From Piezodorus guildinii (Eukaryota > Arthropoda > Insecta > Hemiptera > Pentatomidae): a stretch of 64,000 nt of DNA. The stretch lies in contig CM041292.1 in assembly GCA_023052935.1 (NCBI GenBank), positions 43,360,139 to 43,424,138 on the forward strand, read 5' to 3'. The translations under genes and the position numbers were made by a program. The notes under the pieces were generated by a model. That model was given only the letters and a program-made list of their open reading frames with translations, had not been told where the DNA came from and did no database searches. Within the stretch, counting starts at the first letter, position 1. Each line of letters opens with the position of its first letter. This document shows positions 37,328-47,938 of the stretch, piece after piece.

Positions 37328-37572
37328 TTTGTTTATTTTTTTAACGACACTTTATGCTAATATGGCTAATCGGACGATGCTACAGTGGGAGTCCTAAATT
37401 TTGCCTATCCAGGTTTTATTAGGGTAGGGATCTTTAACGGGTACCTGACATCGCAGAGGCTCAGGACCACCTTTTAACGTCCTCTCCGAAAGACGGCATA
37501 ACCTTGGACCACCTGCGGGTATGAACCTGTGAACTTCGGCATAGGAGGCTGTTATGCTAGCCACCCACCTAC
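37328..37572 (-). repeat. SINE family 1, copy 2
   Basis: The best-preserved head. On the minus strand it reads GGCTAGCATAACAGCCTCC (A-box-like) followed about 30 bp later by CAGGTTCATACCCG (B-box-like). It has the full body and ends with ATAAACAAAT at 37,328. Confidence 0.8.
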
Positions 37573-37720
37573 AAGTGATCTACAAGTTGTTTTCCTTTAA
37601 AATTATTCCAATTCATGTCATCACACAATGTTAATTATGTCTGATAGCCAATATATTTGATCGTCCTATATTTGTGCACCACAGATGACTCTTAAAAGAT
37701 TTAATAAGTGGGTACAAGAA

Positions 37721-37887
37721 ATTATGAAATTGATTGAAAAAATATGAATTTGATTGAAAAAATTATGAATTTGACTGAAATAATTATGAATTCGGCTGAA
37801 AAAATTATGAATTTGACTGAAAAAATTATGAATTTGATTGAAAAAATTATAAATTTGACTGAAAAAATTATGAATTTGACTGAAAAA
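37721..37887. repeat. 21-bp minisatellite, 8 units
   Basis: Eight tandem copies of ATTATGAATTTGACTGAAAA(A), one of them 20 bp. On the plus strand units 3-8 read as heptapeptides IMNLTEK, but the frame closes shortly after and does not extend upstream. Confidence 0.95.
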
Positions 37888-38239
37888 AGCTATAATTAAA
37901 ATTTTGTTGAAGAAGTATTAGTATATAAATACTAACCAAGAACTAAGAAAGGTTATAATTATTTTTTTAAATTTCTTTATTTCATTAAGCTTATGGTATG
38001 AATAAGTAAAAAAAACGAATACATTCGATTGGATCATATTCATTACAATAGAAAATGAAAATCATAGGTGATGTGAATTTTATGACCACGACTGCATATC
38101 TTTAAATTTTATGTTTATTAATAAAGCTACAAAAGATATCAGAATGCTAAATAAATTCATAATGCACATTTAAATTTCCGTGATTAACCTAAACATATAA
38201 AATTAACATAAGATAAATTCAATCCTCAATTGGCGAAAA

Positions 38240-38570
38240 GGGCAGAATAAAACAAGAAACGCATCTGGAGCAGAAAATGACTACCACCCGGAAGGGCTAT
38301 CACACTCCAATAGGCCTAGCCGACAATTAATGCCCTTATCACAGCTTAAGATTTATTTTTTTGGGGGCCAATTCCCGAAATGGTACTGGCCTCAAAAGAG
38401 CCGACTCCGGCGGTGAAGTCGTGCAGAACCACTGTGAGAAACATTTTTCCCGGTAACAGATACCCCAGGATTTGTTTGGTACTCAACCAATTTCTGGGCC
38501 TCATATCGATCCTAATAAGGTTTTCGATCATGGCGGGTTGAAATGGGTGGTCACCACCACGCTTCTGGGG
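38240..38570. other. GC-elevated island with 61-codon minus frame
   Basis: Mixed-composition sequence. A minus-strand ORF at 38,346-38,531 (starting MIENLIRIDMRPRNWL) has no recognised domain. It could be a transposon remnant or a non-coding element. Confidence 0.25.
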
Positions 38571-38580
38571 TCCCTATTTC

Positions 38581-38770
38581 TTCATGATTATTGAATCTAT
38601 TTGAACGTAACTAAAACTAATTCTATATAATTTATTTTTCTTCAAACTACTTGAGGTTTAGAATTTATAAGTTATAGTATAAATGTACTTCCTGACATGG
38701 ATATGAATGATCCTAGATTAAATCGGTTTTAATACTGAAAGGATAATCATGAACAGGAATAAAATTCTAG
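38581..38770 (+). repeat. Dispersed repeat family F, copy 1
   Basis: Shares with 42,815-42,955 the blocks TTGAATCTATTTGAAC, TTATTTTTCTTCAAA, ATGAATGATCC and AAATCGGTTTTAATACTGAAAGGATAAT. No coding potential. Confidence 0.65.
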
Positions 38771-38944
38771 GGCCACCAGCCAGATTTAAACCCGTGACTC
38801 AAGAAATATAGAAAAATATTAATGTTTTATCTATCGTTTTCACAACTTTACGATGTAAAATCTGTAAACAAACATAAATGTCATTCCTTCCATGAAACAT
38901 TCCATTCATGTTTTAAGCTACTAGTTTCGACCATATCTTTTTCT

Positions 38945-39100
38945 TCAATTTATGGTAGTCGTCTGAAAAGAAGATGAAATCAGCCAGACCTTCTGATTCA
39001 GATTATTATTGGAGTGTCTCCACGTGTATCATGACATTTATTTTATTTCTATCACACAATATTTATTTGTACAGTTGTGAATCTTGATAAATATATTGTC
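38945..39100 (+). pseudogene. Jockey family-2 LINE 3' end
   Basis: Begins with GTCGTCTGAAAAGAAGATG (the RRLKRRW codons of family 2) and ends with GTTGTGAATCTTGATAAATAT, parallel to 20,390-20,540. It is directly followed by a SINE family-1 copy. Confidence 0.65.
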
Positions 39101-39285
39101 CGTTTATTCATTTAACGCCACTTTATGCTGATGTGGCTAGTCGGAAGATGCAACAATGGGGGCCCTATATTTTTCCTATCCATGTTGAATTAGGATCTTT
39201 AACGAGTACCTGACATCGCTCAGGCTCGGGACAACAATTTTTACGTGCCCTCCGAAAAAGGGACCAAGGATTTTTCACTCTCATG
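39100..39285 (-). repeat. SINE family 1, copy 3 (5'-truncated)
   Basis: Body and 3' end of the SINE in minus orientation (GCCACTTTATGCTGATGTGG at the 3' end), lacking the tRNA-like head. Confidence 0.75.
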
Positions 39286-40139
39286 AAAGAATCGGTATTG
39301 GTATTTAATACTGAGTAGACATCAAGTATTCAATAAACTTTTAAATTATAGAAAAAAACTTACATTTAATATTAAACTATGAGTAATGTCAGATAAATAA
39401 AATTTAACAACCTCATATATACTATAATAGATATACCAAAGTAAAATTATTTTATATGCCTGAAATCTTATGAACAAAAGGTTAATTATGTCGCTAAAAA
39501 AAACCAAACAAACAATAATTTGTTACATATTAAGAAAAATAATTAATTAACCGACATAAGTATCCAACATATAACTATAGCAAAGATAAGAAAAAAGAAA
39601 AATTCAGAAGCGCCACATTGCCGAAGATCAACGAAATACTTATGGTTGCACATCTCTAAGGATCTACTTCTTAGATAAAATTAATGTCACCAAATGCATT
39701 AACATTTGTCCTTCATAATAGTTAAATATTTAAATTAAACTTTTAAAATAAAAATAAACAAAAACCCCTAAGACCTATGAACAGTCCTCCTAGGCTCAGA
39801 ATTTTGTAATGGTGTTATATTTTATAACAGTATTAAAAAACAAACGTTTTCCAGCTTTTACTATGCTACGAGTTCCATAAAATATGGCTGAGCCACAGGA
39901 CGGATTTCAGTTGCTTATCGCCCCTGGGTTAAGAATCGTATAGTTAATTATCTGCTACAGCCTAGCCTCTGAACTGGAGTCAAGTTTTCCACTAATGGAA
40001 GAAGATTCACCAATGATCATAATAAACAATGAAATTTTCGTCCCTAGAAAATATGTCAAGGGATCTTTCTAAACATAAAACCATTACTTTTTTTCCGCTT
40101 TACATTTTGAATTTCCCCTCTCAGCACTTGAGGAAAAAA

Positions 40140-40450
40140 CGACACATCGATTTAAGAGTTACTGAGATCCCAAGTCGACTAGCAGTGCTAGAGATAACCA
40201 CTAGGTAGATGATACTTCGACCTAGTGCTTGGCCATCCAGTGCATAATGCTTCAGGTGAAAGTGAGCACCTTGTTATGTTATCTTCATACCTCCTTCTCG
40301 GAGGCTGCCGCTGGGGTCGGACCCGCCATTATTGGGTGCAAGAGAGTGGACCCTTCGCAGGGTAAACGTATGCAAAGCTCTTTCACGAAGACACTGGCAT
40401 TAGCTATTTATGAAGAGTTAAAGGTCTGCACTTTATAGTTCGAATTCCTG
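40140..40450 (+). other. GC-elevated segment, possibly SINE-derived
   Basis: Contains GTCGACTAGCAGTGC and an AGTTCGAATTCC word near 40,437 that resembles a B box, plus a 69-codon frame (40,229-40,438) without a known domain. Classification uncertain. Confidence 0.25.
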
Positions 40451-41084
40451 GATGAAGGATTTCGCAAGTGCGATAAGGTTAGAGCTGAAAGGTAAAAACC
40501 ATAAAGAAATTACAAACAAATTTTGTATTGTCAAATGAGATATGTTTGACGTATATTGTATAGATTTATTTTTTTACACGGTAACAATAAATACTGACTT
40601 TATAAATGTCACTGCAGAACCGGCATCTAATGTTTTCTAAATACTATGCTGTACAACTATCCTTCAAAAACCATATTTCCGAAATCTCCCGTCTTACCTT
40701 TCCCACCTTAAGTGACTGAACTCCCTTCCTCAGATATTTTCTAATAAAACCTCAGAATTCCTCGTTACCTTTCCCCTCTTCGACTACTGCTATAAAGTAT
40801 ACGGTGGTGTTTCTGAGGATCTAAGGGAAAAAATAAAACTCTTAATTAATTGCTTTGTTTGATTCATCTCCAGAATCTGGAGGTACACTTTCATCTCTCA
40901 ATTTTATAGGGAGTTGAGAAGGCTGTACCCTTCTAATCGTCTCAAGTATTTCCTTGCATCATTACTTTATCAAGTTATTCAATCTTGCCGTACATCATAC
41001 ATTTTCGTCTTACTAAAATTCAAACCCTGTATCCATTCTCGTTGTAAGTTTTAAGATTTATACAGAACGGAACACTATTCGACA

Positions 41085-41235
41085 TATCATTTCTTATCCG
41101 ATTCTCAAAGTCCGATTCCATTTTGGGTACCCACTTTATAGAGGCTGGATGTGTCTCAGGAGGATCTTCATAATTTAGGGTCGCTCTCCGGCTAATAATA
41201 TTCTGTCACAGCTAGGATGAAAACCAAGGATTCGG
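41085..41235 (-). repeat. SINE-like family 2, copy
   Basis: Blocks TTTTGGGTACCCACTTTATAG, GGCTGGATGTGTCTCAGGAG and GTCGCTCTCCGGCT correspond to the copies at 34,372 and 57,805. Confidence 0.55.
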
Positions 41236-41539
41236 AGAACACTAGACTAAAATAAGATTCTATTTAATAAAACATATTTTTTAATTTTTTCTATATTCTG
41301 TGAATGTTAGTATAAAGGGACTTTTCCAAGTATAATCAATGACTTATTTATTTATAACAACAATATATTCAGAACATCATTTTCACTAAATTTTGTCTAA
41401 TAAAAACGATATATCTGTATTAGCTGTCTCGGTTTAACCTCCTCCAGACTTTTATATGTATCCAAATTACTACCCTTAATGTTGGCATTCTTACAAAAGA
41501 TACTTTGAGTTCGACTTTGAAGGTGGTTGAAAGCTAAGG

Positions 41540-41935
41540 TTGGGTGACAGTGGCCAATTAGGGCTAATCAACTTATTCAACAAAGGTTAACATGAAAGGG
41601 ACGTCACGAAGCCTACTTGCCCGCCATTTCGGGTCTTGTTACCCGGAGCCACCCCCGAAGAGCGACCAACAAGATAAGGGGACTAAATAGGCGCTGCTAA
41701 AGGTCAGGTCCTGCTGCGGTGATGTATACCTCTTACCTCCTTCCTCCTACCTCCCAACTCTCCGCTCTAACGAACCTCCTCAGGATTTATCCTCCTTAGT
41801 TCCCCGCGATCCTCGCTAATTGATGTCCTCCCTCATAGCTCTTCAAATTGGTTCGTCCTCCGGGTACCTAATGGCCTGTCAGTACCTGCCCTGCTCCACT
41901 TAAGCTAAAAACTTCCTTTATTATAGCCCACTCAG
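41540..41935. other. GC-elevated non-coding island
   Basis: Mixed-composition sequence with CCTC-rich runs (41,740-41,830). No ORF; candidate non-coding element. Confidence 0.3.
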
Positions 41936-41968
41936 GCTCATAGGTTGGATTTACTTTTGCCACTAATC

Positions 41969-41976
<8 letters not shown>

Positions 41977-42020
<44 letters not shown>
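41977..42020. repeat. (TA)n microsatellite
   Basis: About 44 bp of AT repeat. Confidence 0.95.
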
Positions 42021-42025
<5 letters not shown>

Positions 42026-42814
42026 ATATAAATGAATATCTGAAACGCACGCACATCTATGTACTATATTTAAAATAAGCCTAGAGACACCATGGCCAGG
42101 TCTGTTCTCCACTTGTAGTTAAGTTAGTTAGTAATAAGTAGTAGTAGTTCTTCTAAGGTAGTTGTTTTATGAGTTGTATTATTAGCTACAAGGTAAAATA
42201 TATATATTTTTTTTATATATTTAGTTATATATAGTTATTTAATAAAAGACGAAGATAATAAAATGATTTCTATAAAATCCCTATAGTATATAGTGGTAGG
42301 AATGTTTTGTACGCAAGGAAGCAGAATTTTCGAAATACGGCTAAATCTGTTTATTATTTACATTTTTTTTTTTTTTTGTATCTTGAGGTATTTCTATAAA
42401 AATATGTCATTAGTATAAAGATAAACATTTCCTTATGCTTGTTGAACACGTTTCCTCAGGCCGAGAACACGAATAACTGATGATTGCTTTGAGAGCTGGG
42501 TTAGGATAACCGGCTTAGGCGCCAGTCTACGATTTGGCTCTTCCAATGTCTGGAAAGTACTGGAGCGGGGCTCATCAGTAGGAATTGGTTTATATTCTGG
42601 AATATTTATGAATTATCCTGTTATAGTATTATTTATTCTAATGTATAGTGAATAAACCAACGAAATTTCTATATTTGCAATAACGGACCATTTTATCTAA
42701 ATATATTATATTTAGATAAAATAAAAACATACTTAATAAATGTTATTTGTTTTATAACGATGTGGAAATGACATTTAATGCTATTGATGAAGTCAAAAAT
42801 TAAAATTAGCAAAG

Positions 42815-42955
42815 CCTATTCCTTGAATCTATTTGAACTTTACTAAACATTATTTTTCTTCAAATTAGGTCAAGTGGAAAAGTCAACATGAATGATCCGA
42901 GTATTAAATCGGTTTTAATACTGAAAGGATAATTACAGACAGCCACATTATATTA
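42815..42955 (+). repeat. Dispersed repeat family F, copy 2
   Basis: Same blocks as 38,581-38,770, with about 50 bp less between TTCTTCAAA and the ATGAATGATCC block. Confidence 0.65.
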
Positions 42956-42994
42956 GCAGAATTGTATTTTTAAAAACTGGGACCTGTATTTAAT

Positions 42995-43245
42995 TGTTTG
43001 TTTATTTATTTAACACCACTTTTATTCTACTGTTGCTAATTAATTAGACAATGCTACAGTGGGAGTGAATTTTTTTCGGGATAGAGATCTTAAACGAATA
43101 CCTAACATCGCACGTCTCCGAACAATATTTTACGCCCCTTCCAACGCCATAACTAAAGATTATTCAATAAAAAAATTCCAGGGTCACCTGCCAGGTTTGA
43201 TCTTGTGACCTTGGGCTTTGAAGGCTGTTATGCTAGGTACTAAAT
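42995..43245 (-). repeat. SINE family 1, copy 4
   Basis: Full-length but diverged. The 3' end is TTTATTTAACACCACTTTTAT and the head reads, on minus, AGCATAACAGCCTTC. Confidence 0.75.
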
Positions 43246-44289
43246 CTCAGGTGACCTCTATCTTTATTGTTTAAATAAGTAAACAAAAATAAAATATAGA
43301 AATAAATAAAATAACCAGTAAAAAAATGTTCTGATTTGTTTTCATGCTCTTAACCTGTATCAAAGTATCAATTATTAATCCAACCTAGGACAATATTTGA
43401 AGTGGACTTTTTGATATTATCCATACGATATATTGATTATCGTGGAACAAATATTCCTCCATTACATTTGGAAATATCGTTTGTACAATTAAACTCTTGT
43501 ATTGTATTTAAAAACTCTTTTATATAGTTATATTACATTCTGTCAATGGTAATAGCGATATATGACTTCATTGTATTGTATTATAAACATTGATGTATAT
43601 TAGATTAGATAAGGTTTTTTTTCTGGACAATAAACTGCTAGTTATTAATCCCTTAGTAAGATTGCTGTATTCAAATCCGCAATCTATTATAGATGATCTT
43701 AGTATTACTATATTAATTTCTCGAATATACCTCTAACGTGTAGAGGCATCTTCTTTAACAAATTTATTTATTCTCAAGACCTTTGAAATAACAGTAAAAA
43801 GTATGCCAAGATATATTGGACATAATACTGCTTTTCAAAGAGTAGCATCAATCCAACATGACCATTGACTAGATTATACTTGTAATAACATACAAAATGA
43901 ACTAGGTTAGAACTTTTCTGCTGTATAATTATTTGTTCAGTTATTTTATTAGTTGTGGAACGAAACTGGTATCATGGGTTCAACCAGCCTATATAAAGTG
44001 GATAACTGAAACTTGGGGAAAAACCTGCTGGCTGAGGATGCTTTGAACCCAATAACGTTTTGGTAGGTTCGTTGATTTGGACATGGTACGAACAGCTACG
44101 TGTAAGAAGCCTATGTCCCTTTATGGGTTATAGTGAAACAGTTTTTCAATAAGTTTTTGCCCCTTCAAGTTTATTTATTGTGTTTTAATAAGAGGAACTT
44201 ATTTAATTTGTAAATACCATCTACCGCTGAAATACAACAACCAATGGTCCGTGATCGCTCTAAAATCGATAAGAAGTTCGATAGGATCG

Positions 44290-44600
44290 AAAAGACGAGC
44301 CAGCCCGAGGTACCCACACTGCAGAGATATGGCTCCTCGCCCGGGCAATTGTTAACATCGGCCATTGACAAATGGAGGCTGTGACAGGCCAGAGAGATTA
44401 GGGCAATTCATCACGCCCTCTAATTACCAGAGAGGAATGAAATTTATGTTTCCGGATCTATCAAATGTTGGCAACACTGGAACAGTATGGCTCCGCTTTG
44501 AGTTTCCGCCGCGCCCAGCGCCATCTGTCTTGCTAACTGCTCGAGGATACCGCCTCCATTCAATTACTCAAAGTGGATTGATATAAATCTTGAAGCAAGT
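44290..44600. other. GC-elevated non-coding island
   Basis: Mixed composition with E-box CATCTG (44,521) and TAATTA (44,405). The 73-codon frame at 44,365-44,586 has no recognised domain and is probably chance. Confidence 0.3.
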
Positions 44601-44841
44601 TAACGCGTCACAACATTCAGATTTAGGTGGATGGAAGGCTATTTTCAACAACCATATAAATATAAACCACGTTGAAACTATTAGTGCTTTATAAGGACTT
44701 GCCAAAGGGACCTTCCATGAATAAGAATTGAGACGCTGATTTCCAAAAGGTCCTTATAGGAAATTATAAAGGAAGCATGAAATCTCTCTTTGATTTATAA
44801 TTAAACAGATTTTTTTCCAATTAAATAGGATCATATATAGC

Positions 44842-45107
44842 ATAACAGCCTTCTATCCCAAAAGTCACCGCTTAAAACCCGCAGATGGTCCTACTAGTTT
44901 TGAATGGTAGTGAAAAATCATTAGTTATGCTGTCCATCGGAGGGAACGTAAAACGGTGTTACCGAGCCTCTACGATGTCATGTACTCGTTTAAGATCACT
45001 GTTATAATGAAACCTGGATAGGAAAAATTTAGGAATCCCACTGTAGCATCGTCCGATTATCCATAGTAGCATAAAGTGACGTTCAATAAATAAACAAACA
45101 AACAAAA
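44842..45107 (+). repeat. SINE family 1, copy 5
   Basis: Head AGCATAACAGCCTTC at 44,837-44,851, body with GTTATGCTGTCCATCGGAGG, tail AGCATAAAGTGACGTTCAAT then AAACAAACAAACAAA. Confidence 0.85.
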
Positions 45108-45364
45108 GCTAGAATTGTTTTTCTATTGTTTAAACCATTTAATTGGTATTATTATACTATATATTTATTAAGATATATTATGATTTTTTTCGATATGAAC
45201 ATTAGTAATAATGCTAATAGAATATTTAAAGAAAAACAAAGTCAAATTACATAAAAACAGTAAATAAAATAAAAACCTATTTATAAAATGAATACAAAAT
45301 TAACAAATAAATGAGCATCTTACACAAACCCATACCTATATATAATATTTAAAATGAGGTGAAA

Positions 45365-45500
45365 GAACCTCGAACTTTACCCCCACTTATCGAGGAAAAA
45401 CCGAACCCGAAAGATCCCAGCGCCTCTCAGCCGCGTCACTGGAGCAAGCTAGTGGAAGCTGAGTGAGGGCACCATTGCCATAAACATAAATCACTTGAGA
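45365..45500 (-). repeat. Jockey element 3' UTR fragment
   Basis: The reverse complement aligns along its whole length with 11,325-11,440 of the full-length Jockey element: CTCGGCCTCCACT, GAGAGGCGCTGGGATCT, TTCGGCTT and CCCCACTT. An older, 5'-truncated copy of the same family. Confidence 0.75.
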
Positions 45501-45527
45501 GGCGCATTAAGCACTAGTTAATCTTTC

Positions 45528-45725
45528 ATTGTTGTTTTGACATGTTATTTCAACCAATAATTTCATAAATATCTTTATTTTTTAAATAAAGATATTGAAA
45601 AAATAAGAAGCTAAATTTAGTTACAGAGAAAATGATCAAATTATAAAGAAGAGGTTTATTTAGTTTAAATATAGAAAATACCTACTATGAATAGTACAGC
45701 AAATAATATATAAGAGTATATTGTT
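45528..45725 (+). repeat. Dispersed repeat family G, uninterrupted copy
   Basis: Contains TTTTGACATGTTATTTCAAC, AAATAAAGATATTGAAAAAATAAG and GAATAT/AAATATAGAAAATACCTA in order. The second copy is split by the retrotransposon at 46,164-51,366. Confidence 0.75.
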
Positions 45726-46074
45726 TATATATTTATTAGTTTAGTACATTAAACAATCAAAATTGTATTAAATCTGATATCCAGCTCTACTGAAGTGGAA
45801 GATTCGACTCAACTAAGAAGTGAAGAAAGAATACAAAGCTAGCAAAAGGTTACAGGACCTGCTCTTCGATAATCCTCACCTTCTTCTTCTTTTGATCCTT
45901 TAATGGCTTTCTTATCTTCCTTTTCACAGGACTTTTTATTTTATTTTCCTTTAATAGGAAGCCTTCTTGGGCACATCTCATAAGAAGTGAAAACACTAAT
46001 AATCAGTCATCTTCTTTATTCTCTTACGTATTAGGTGTTACGTATGCATCAGCGGTTAAAATGATTCGAGGGTG

Positions 46075-46163
46075 AAACAGTGTGTATTGTTATTTTGACA
46101 CGTTATTTCAACCAATAATTTCGTAAATATATTTATTGAAAAAATAAAGATATTGAAAAAAAA
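46075..46163 (+). repeat. Repeat family G, left half, ending in target-site duplication
   Basis: Matches the first half of the copy at 45,528. Its last 12 bases (46,152-46,163, ATTGAAAAAAAA) are duplicated at 51,367-51,378 on the other side of the retrotransposon. Confidence 0.8.
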
Positions 46164-46350
46164 AAAAAATAATAATAATAATAATAAAAGCCTTTATTTT
46201 TATGTAAATACAAAGTTATTAATAATCTCCATTATGTATAAAAAAACAAAACAAAAAAATGAATATTTACATATAGACCTTCCCAAAGAATGGGAGATTA
46301 GAGTCTTTTGGGCGGAGACTAGCCGAACCTAAAACTTGAGTTGCTGGCAC

Positions 46351-46881
46351 TTAGTTTTCCATAACACTCTGTCTTGTGCGTGCCTCATCCACAAAGAACC
46401 TTCCTTTTTTTTTCAATTCGTCGACCCAGCGCTTGCGTTGTCGGCCTCTGCGTCTTTTTTTATTGATAGGGATCCATTCGGCAGCTCGCTTTGCCCAACT
46501 ATCTTCTGTTTTTCGCATGAGATGTCCTGCCCATGCCCACTTCATTTTTCTAGCATAAGCAATAGCGTCTGCGACATTTGTTAGTTTTCTTATTTTATTT
46601 GCGTTAATTTTGTCCCGCAGGAAGATTCCTGACATAATCCGCTCCATTCTTCGTTGACATACGTTTATTTTCTGTTCTAAATTTTTTGTGAGTGACCATG
46701 TCTGGCATCCATATGTAAGCACTGGGATGATGCAGCTGTTAAAAGCTAGTGCTTTATATTTTATTTCCAGTTGGCTTTTGAATATAATCTTGAGGCTCCA
46801 AAATTTTTTCCAAGCCTTACCTATTCTGGACTCTATTTCTTTTGCGTCTCTATTTACAAATGATATTTTTTGTCCAAGATA
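46351..46881 (-). pseudogene. RT C-terminal part of the RTE-like ORF2
   Basis: Continuation of ORF2 beyond the foreign insert. It starts with HYLGQKISFVNRDAKEI at 46,881, then VLTYGCQTWSLTKN, QRRMERIMSGIFLRDKI, AIAYARKMKWAWAGHLMRK, KRRRGRQRKRWVDELKKKG and a stop at 46,351. These are the thumb/C-terminal motifs of this retrotransposon group. Joining YYY (insert right side) to YLGQ restores the expected sequence around the insertion. The plus-strand frames here are shadows. Confidence 0.88.
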
Positions 46882-46884
46882 GTG

Positions 46885-47031
46885 AGCGGTGGATCACTCG
46901 GCTCGTGGGTCGATGAAAGACGCAGCAAACTGCGCGTCGTCGTGTGAACTGCAGGACACATGAGCATCGACATTTCGAACGCACATTGCGGCCCTGGGCT
47001 AGAACCAAGGGCCACCCCTGTCTGAGGGTCG
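46885..47031 (+). rRNA. 5.8S rRNA fragment (nearly complete)
   Basis: About 147 nt matching metazoan 5.8S rRNA: GCGGTGGATCACTCGGCTCG near the start, TCGATGAAAGACGCAGC, GAACTGCAGGACACATGAGC, TTCGAACGCACATTGCGG and CTGTCTGAGGGTCG at the natural 3' end. It lacks roughly the first ten bases. There is no adjacent 18S, ITS or 28S, so it is not a transcribed rDNA unit. GAAAGACGC in place of the usual GAAGAACGC suggests drift or a species difference. Confidence 0.9.
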
Positions 47032-47035
47032 AAAT

Positions 47036-47381
47036 TGTTACGGGCTACGGGGTGTGCGAAATGAACTACTCCAGTTTACAAATTACAGATGTTTATTAAT
47101 ACAGAAAACACAAATACAAAGGGATTACTAACCACTATATTAACAATAATAATAAAGGAATTACTAGCTTAACTACTAAACAGTATACATATAGAATGAG
47201 GTATTCCTAACGAATAAACTACTTACAATCGGCTAGACTTATTCTAAGACTTACAACTATAAGTTATATATAAACTACAGTCTTCTAATTTCCCACCGAC
47301 CGGTTATCACAATACTGACACACAGTTTCACTACACTGTCACACTGTCACGAACGGTTCACTGTCACTGTTCACTGATACA
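47036..47381 (-). repeat. LTR, minus-oriented copy (346 bp)
   Basis: On the minus strand it starts TGTATCAGTGAACAGTGACA and ends GCCCGTAACA, the TG..CA form of an LTR. It is about 96% identical to the plus-oriented copy at 47,571-47,914. After its 3' end it keeps AATTT of the internal sequence and then switches directly to the 5.8S sequence. Confidence 0.8.
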
Positions 47382-47428
47382 TCACAGATGCTTGTTGAGC
47401 CGGATTAGGACTGAGTTGAGCCGGAATC

Positions 47429-47686
47429 ATATATAAACTACAGTCTTCTAATTTCCCACCGACCGATTATCACAATATTGACACACAGTTTCACTACACT
47501 GTCACACTGTCACGCGTTGTTCACTGTCACTGTTCACTGATACATTCACTTGAGCAAGATCAAGACTGACTGTATCAGTGAACAGTGACAGTGAACAACG
47601 CGTGACAGTGTGACAGTGTAGTGAAACTGTGTGTCAATATTGTGATAATCGGTCGGTGGGAAATTAGAAGACTGTAGTTTATATAT
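47429..47686. repeat. Perfect 116-bp inverted repeat (hairpin)
   Basis: 47,429-47,544 is the exact reverse complement of 47,571-47,686, with a 26-bp loop (47,545-47,570). The left arm is a third, partial copy of the LTR start. It matches the plus LTR exactly, while the full minus LTR differs at several positions. Confidence 0.9.
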
Positions 47687-47914
47687 GATTTATAGTTGTA
47701 AGTCTTAGAATAAGTCTAGCAGATTGTAAGTAGTTTATTCGTTAGGAATACCTCATTTTATATGTATACTGTTTAGTAGTTAAGCTAGTAATTTCATTAT
47801 TATTGTTAATATAGTGGTTAGTAATCCCTTTGTATTTGCGTTTTCTGTATTTAATAAACATCTGTAATTTGTAAACTGGAGTAGTTCATTTCTCACACCC
47901 CGTAGCCCGTAACA
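47571..47914 (+). repeat. LTR, plus-oriented copy (344 bp)
   Basis: Starts TGTATCAGTG and ends CCCGTAACA. It contains an AATAAA (47,852-47,857) for polyadenylation. It is followed by ATT and the primer-binding site. Confidence 0.8.
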
Positions 47915-47917
47915 ATT

Positions 47918-47935
47918 TGGTGTCAGGTGTGGGGT
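47918..47935 (+). promoter_or_regulatory. tRNA-Leu type primer-binding site
   Basis: TGGTGTCAGGTGTGGGGT is complementary to the 3' end of metazoan tRNA-Leu (CCA plus acceptor stem, with one base differing from the common isoacceptor). Leu-primed LTR elements of the Ty3/Gypsy mag/SURL group use such a site. The foreign sequence stops at this site. Confidence 0.7.
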
Positions 47936-47938
47936 AGT

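Larger units (their letters stand above)
46884..47934. mobile_element. Composite insert: 5.8S rRNA plus inverted LTR pair
   Basis: 1,051 bp interrupting the RT coding sequence and flanked by TAGT (46,880-46,883 and 47,935-47,938), a possible 4-bp duplication (ambiguous because the site is TAG-repetitive). Order: 5.8S fragment, five bases, LTR in minus orientation, 47-bp spacer, partial inverted LTR start, 26-bp loop, LTR in plus orientation, and a primer-binding-site copy that ends exactly at the insertion junction. No coding sequence. Confidence 0.85.

Noticed and set aside
44365..44586. 73-codon plus-strand ORF
   Set aside because: No recognisable family. It overlaps a minus-strand frame of similar quality, so neither is supported.
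46336..46882. Plus-strand ORFs overlapping the RT C-terminus
   Set aside because: Shadows of the minus-strand reverse-transcriptase tail.
46885..47031. Functional rDNA unit
   Set aside because: No 18S, ITS or 28S on either side, and the 5' end is missing. It is a fragment within a mobile insert.
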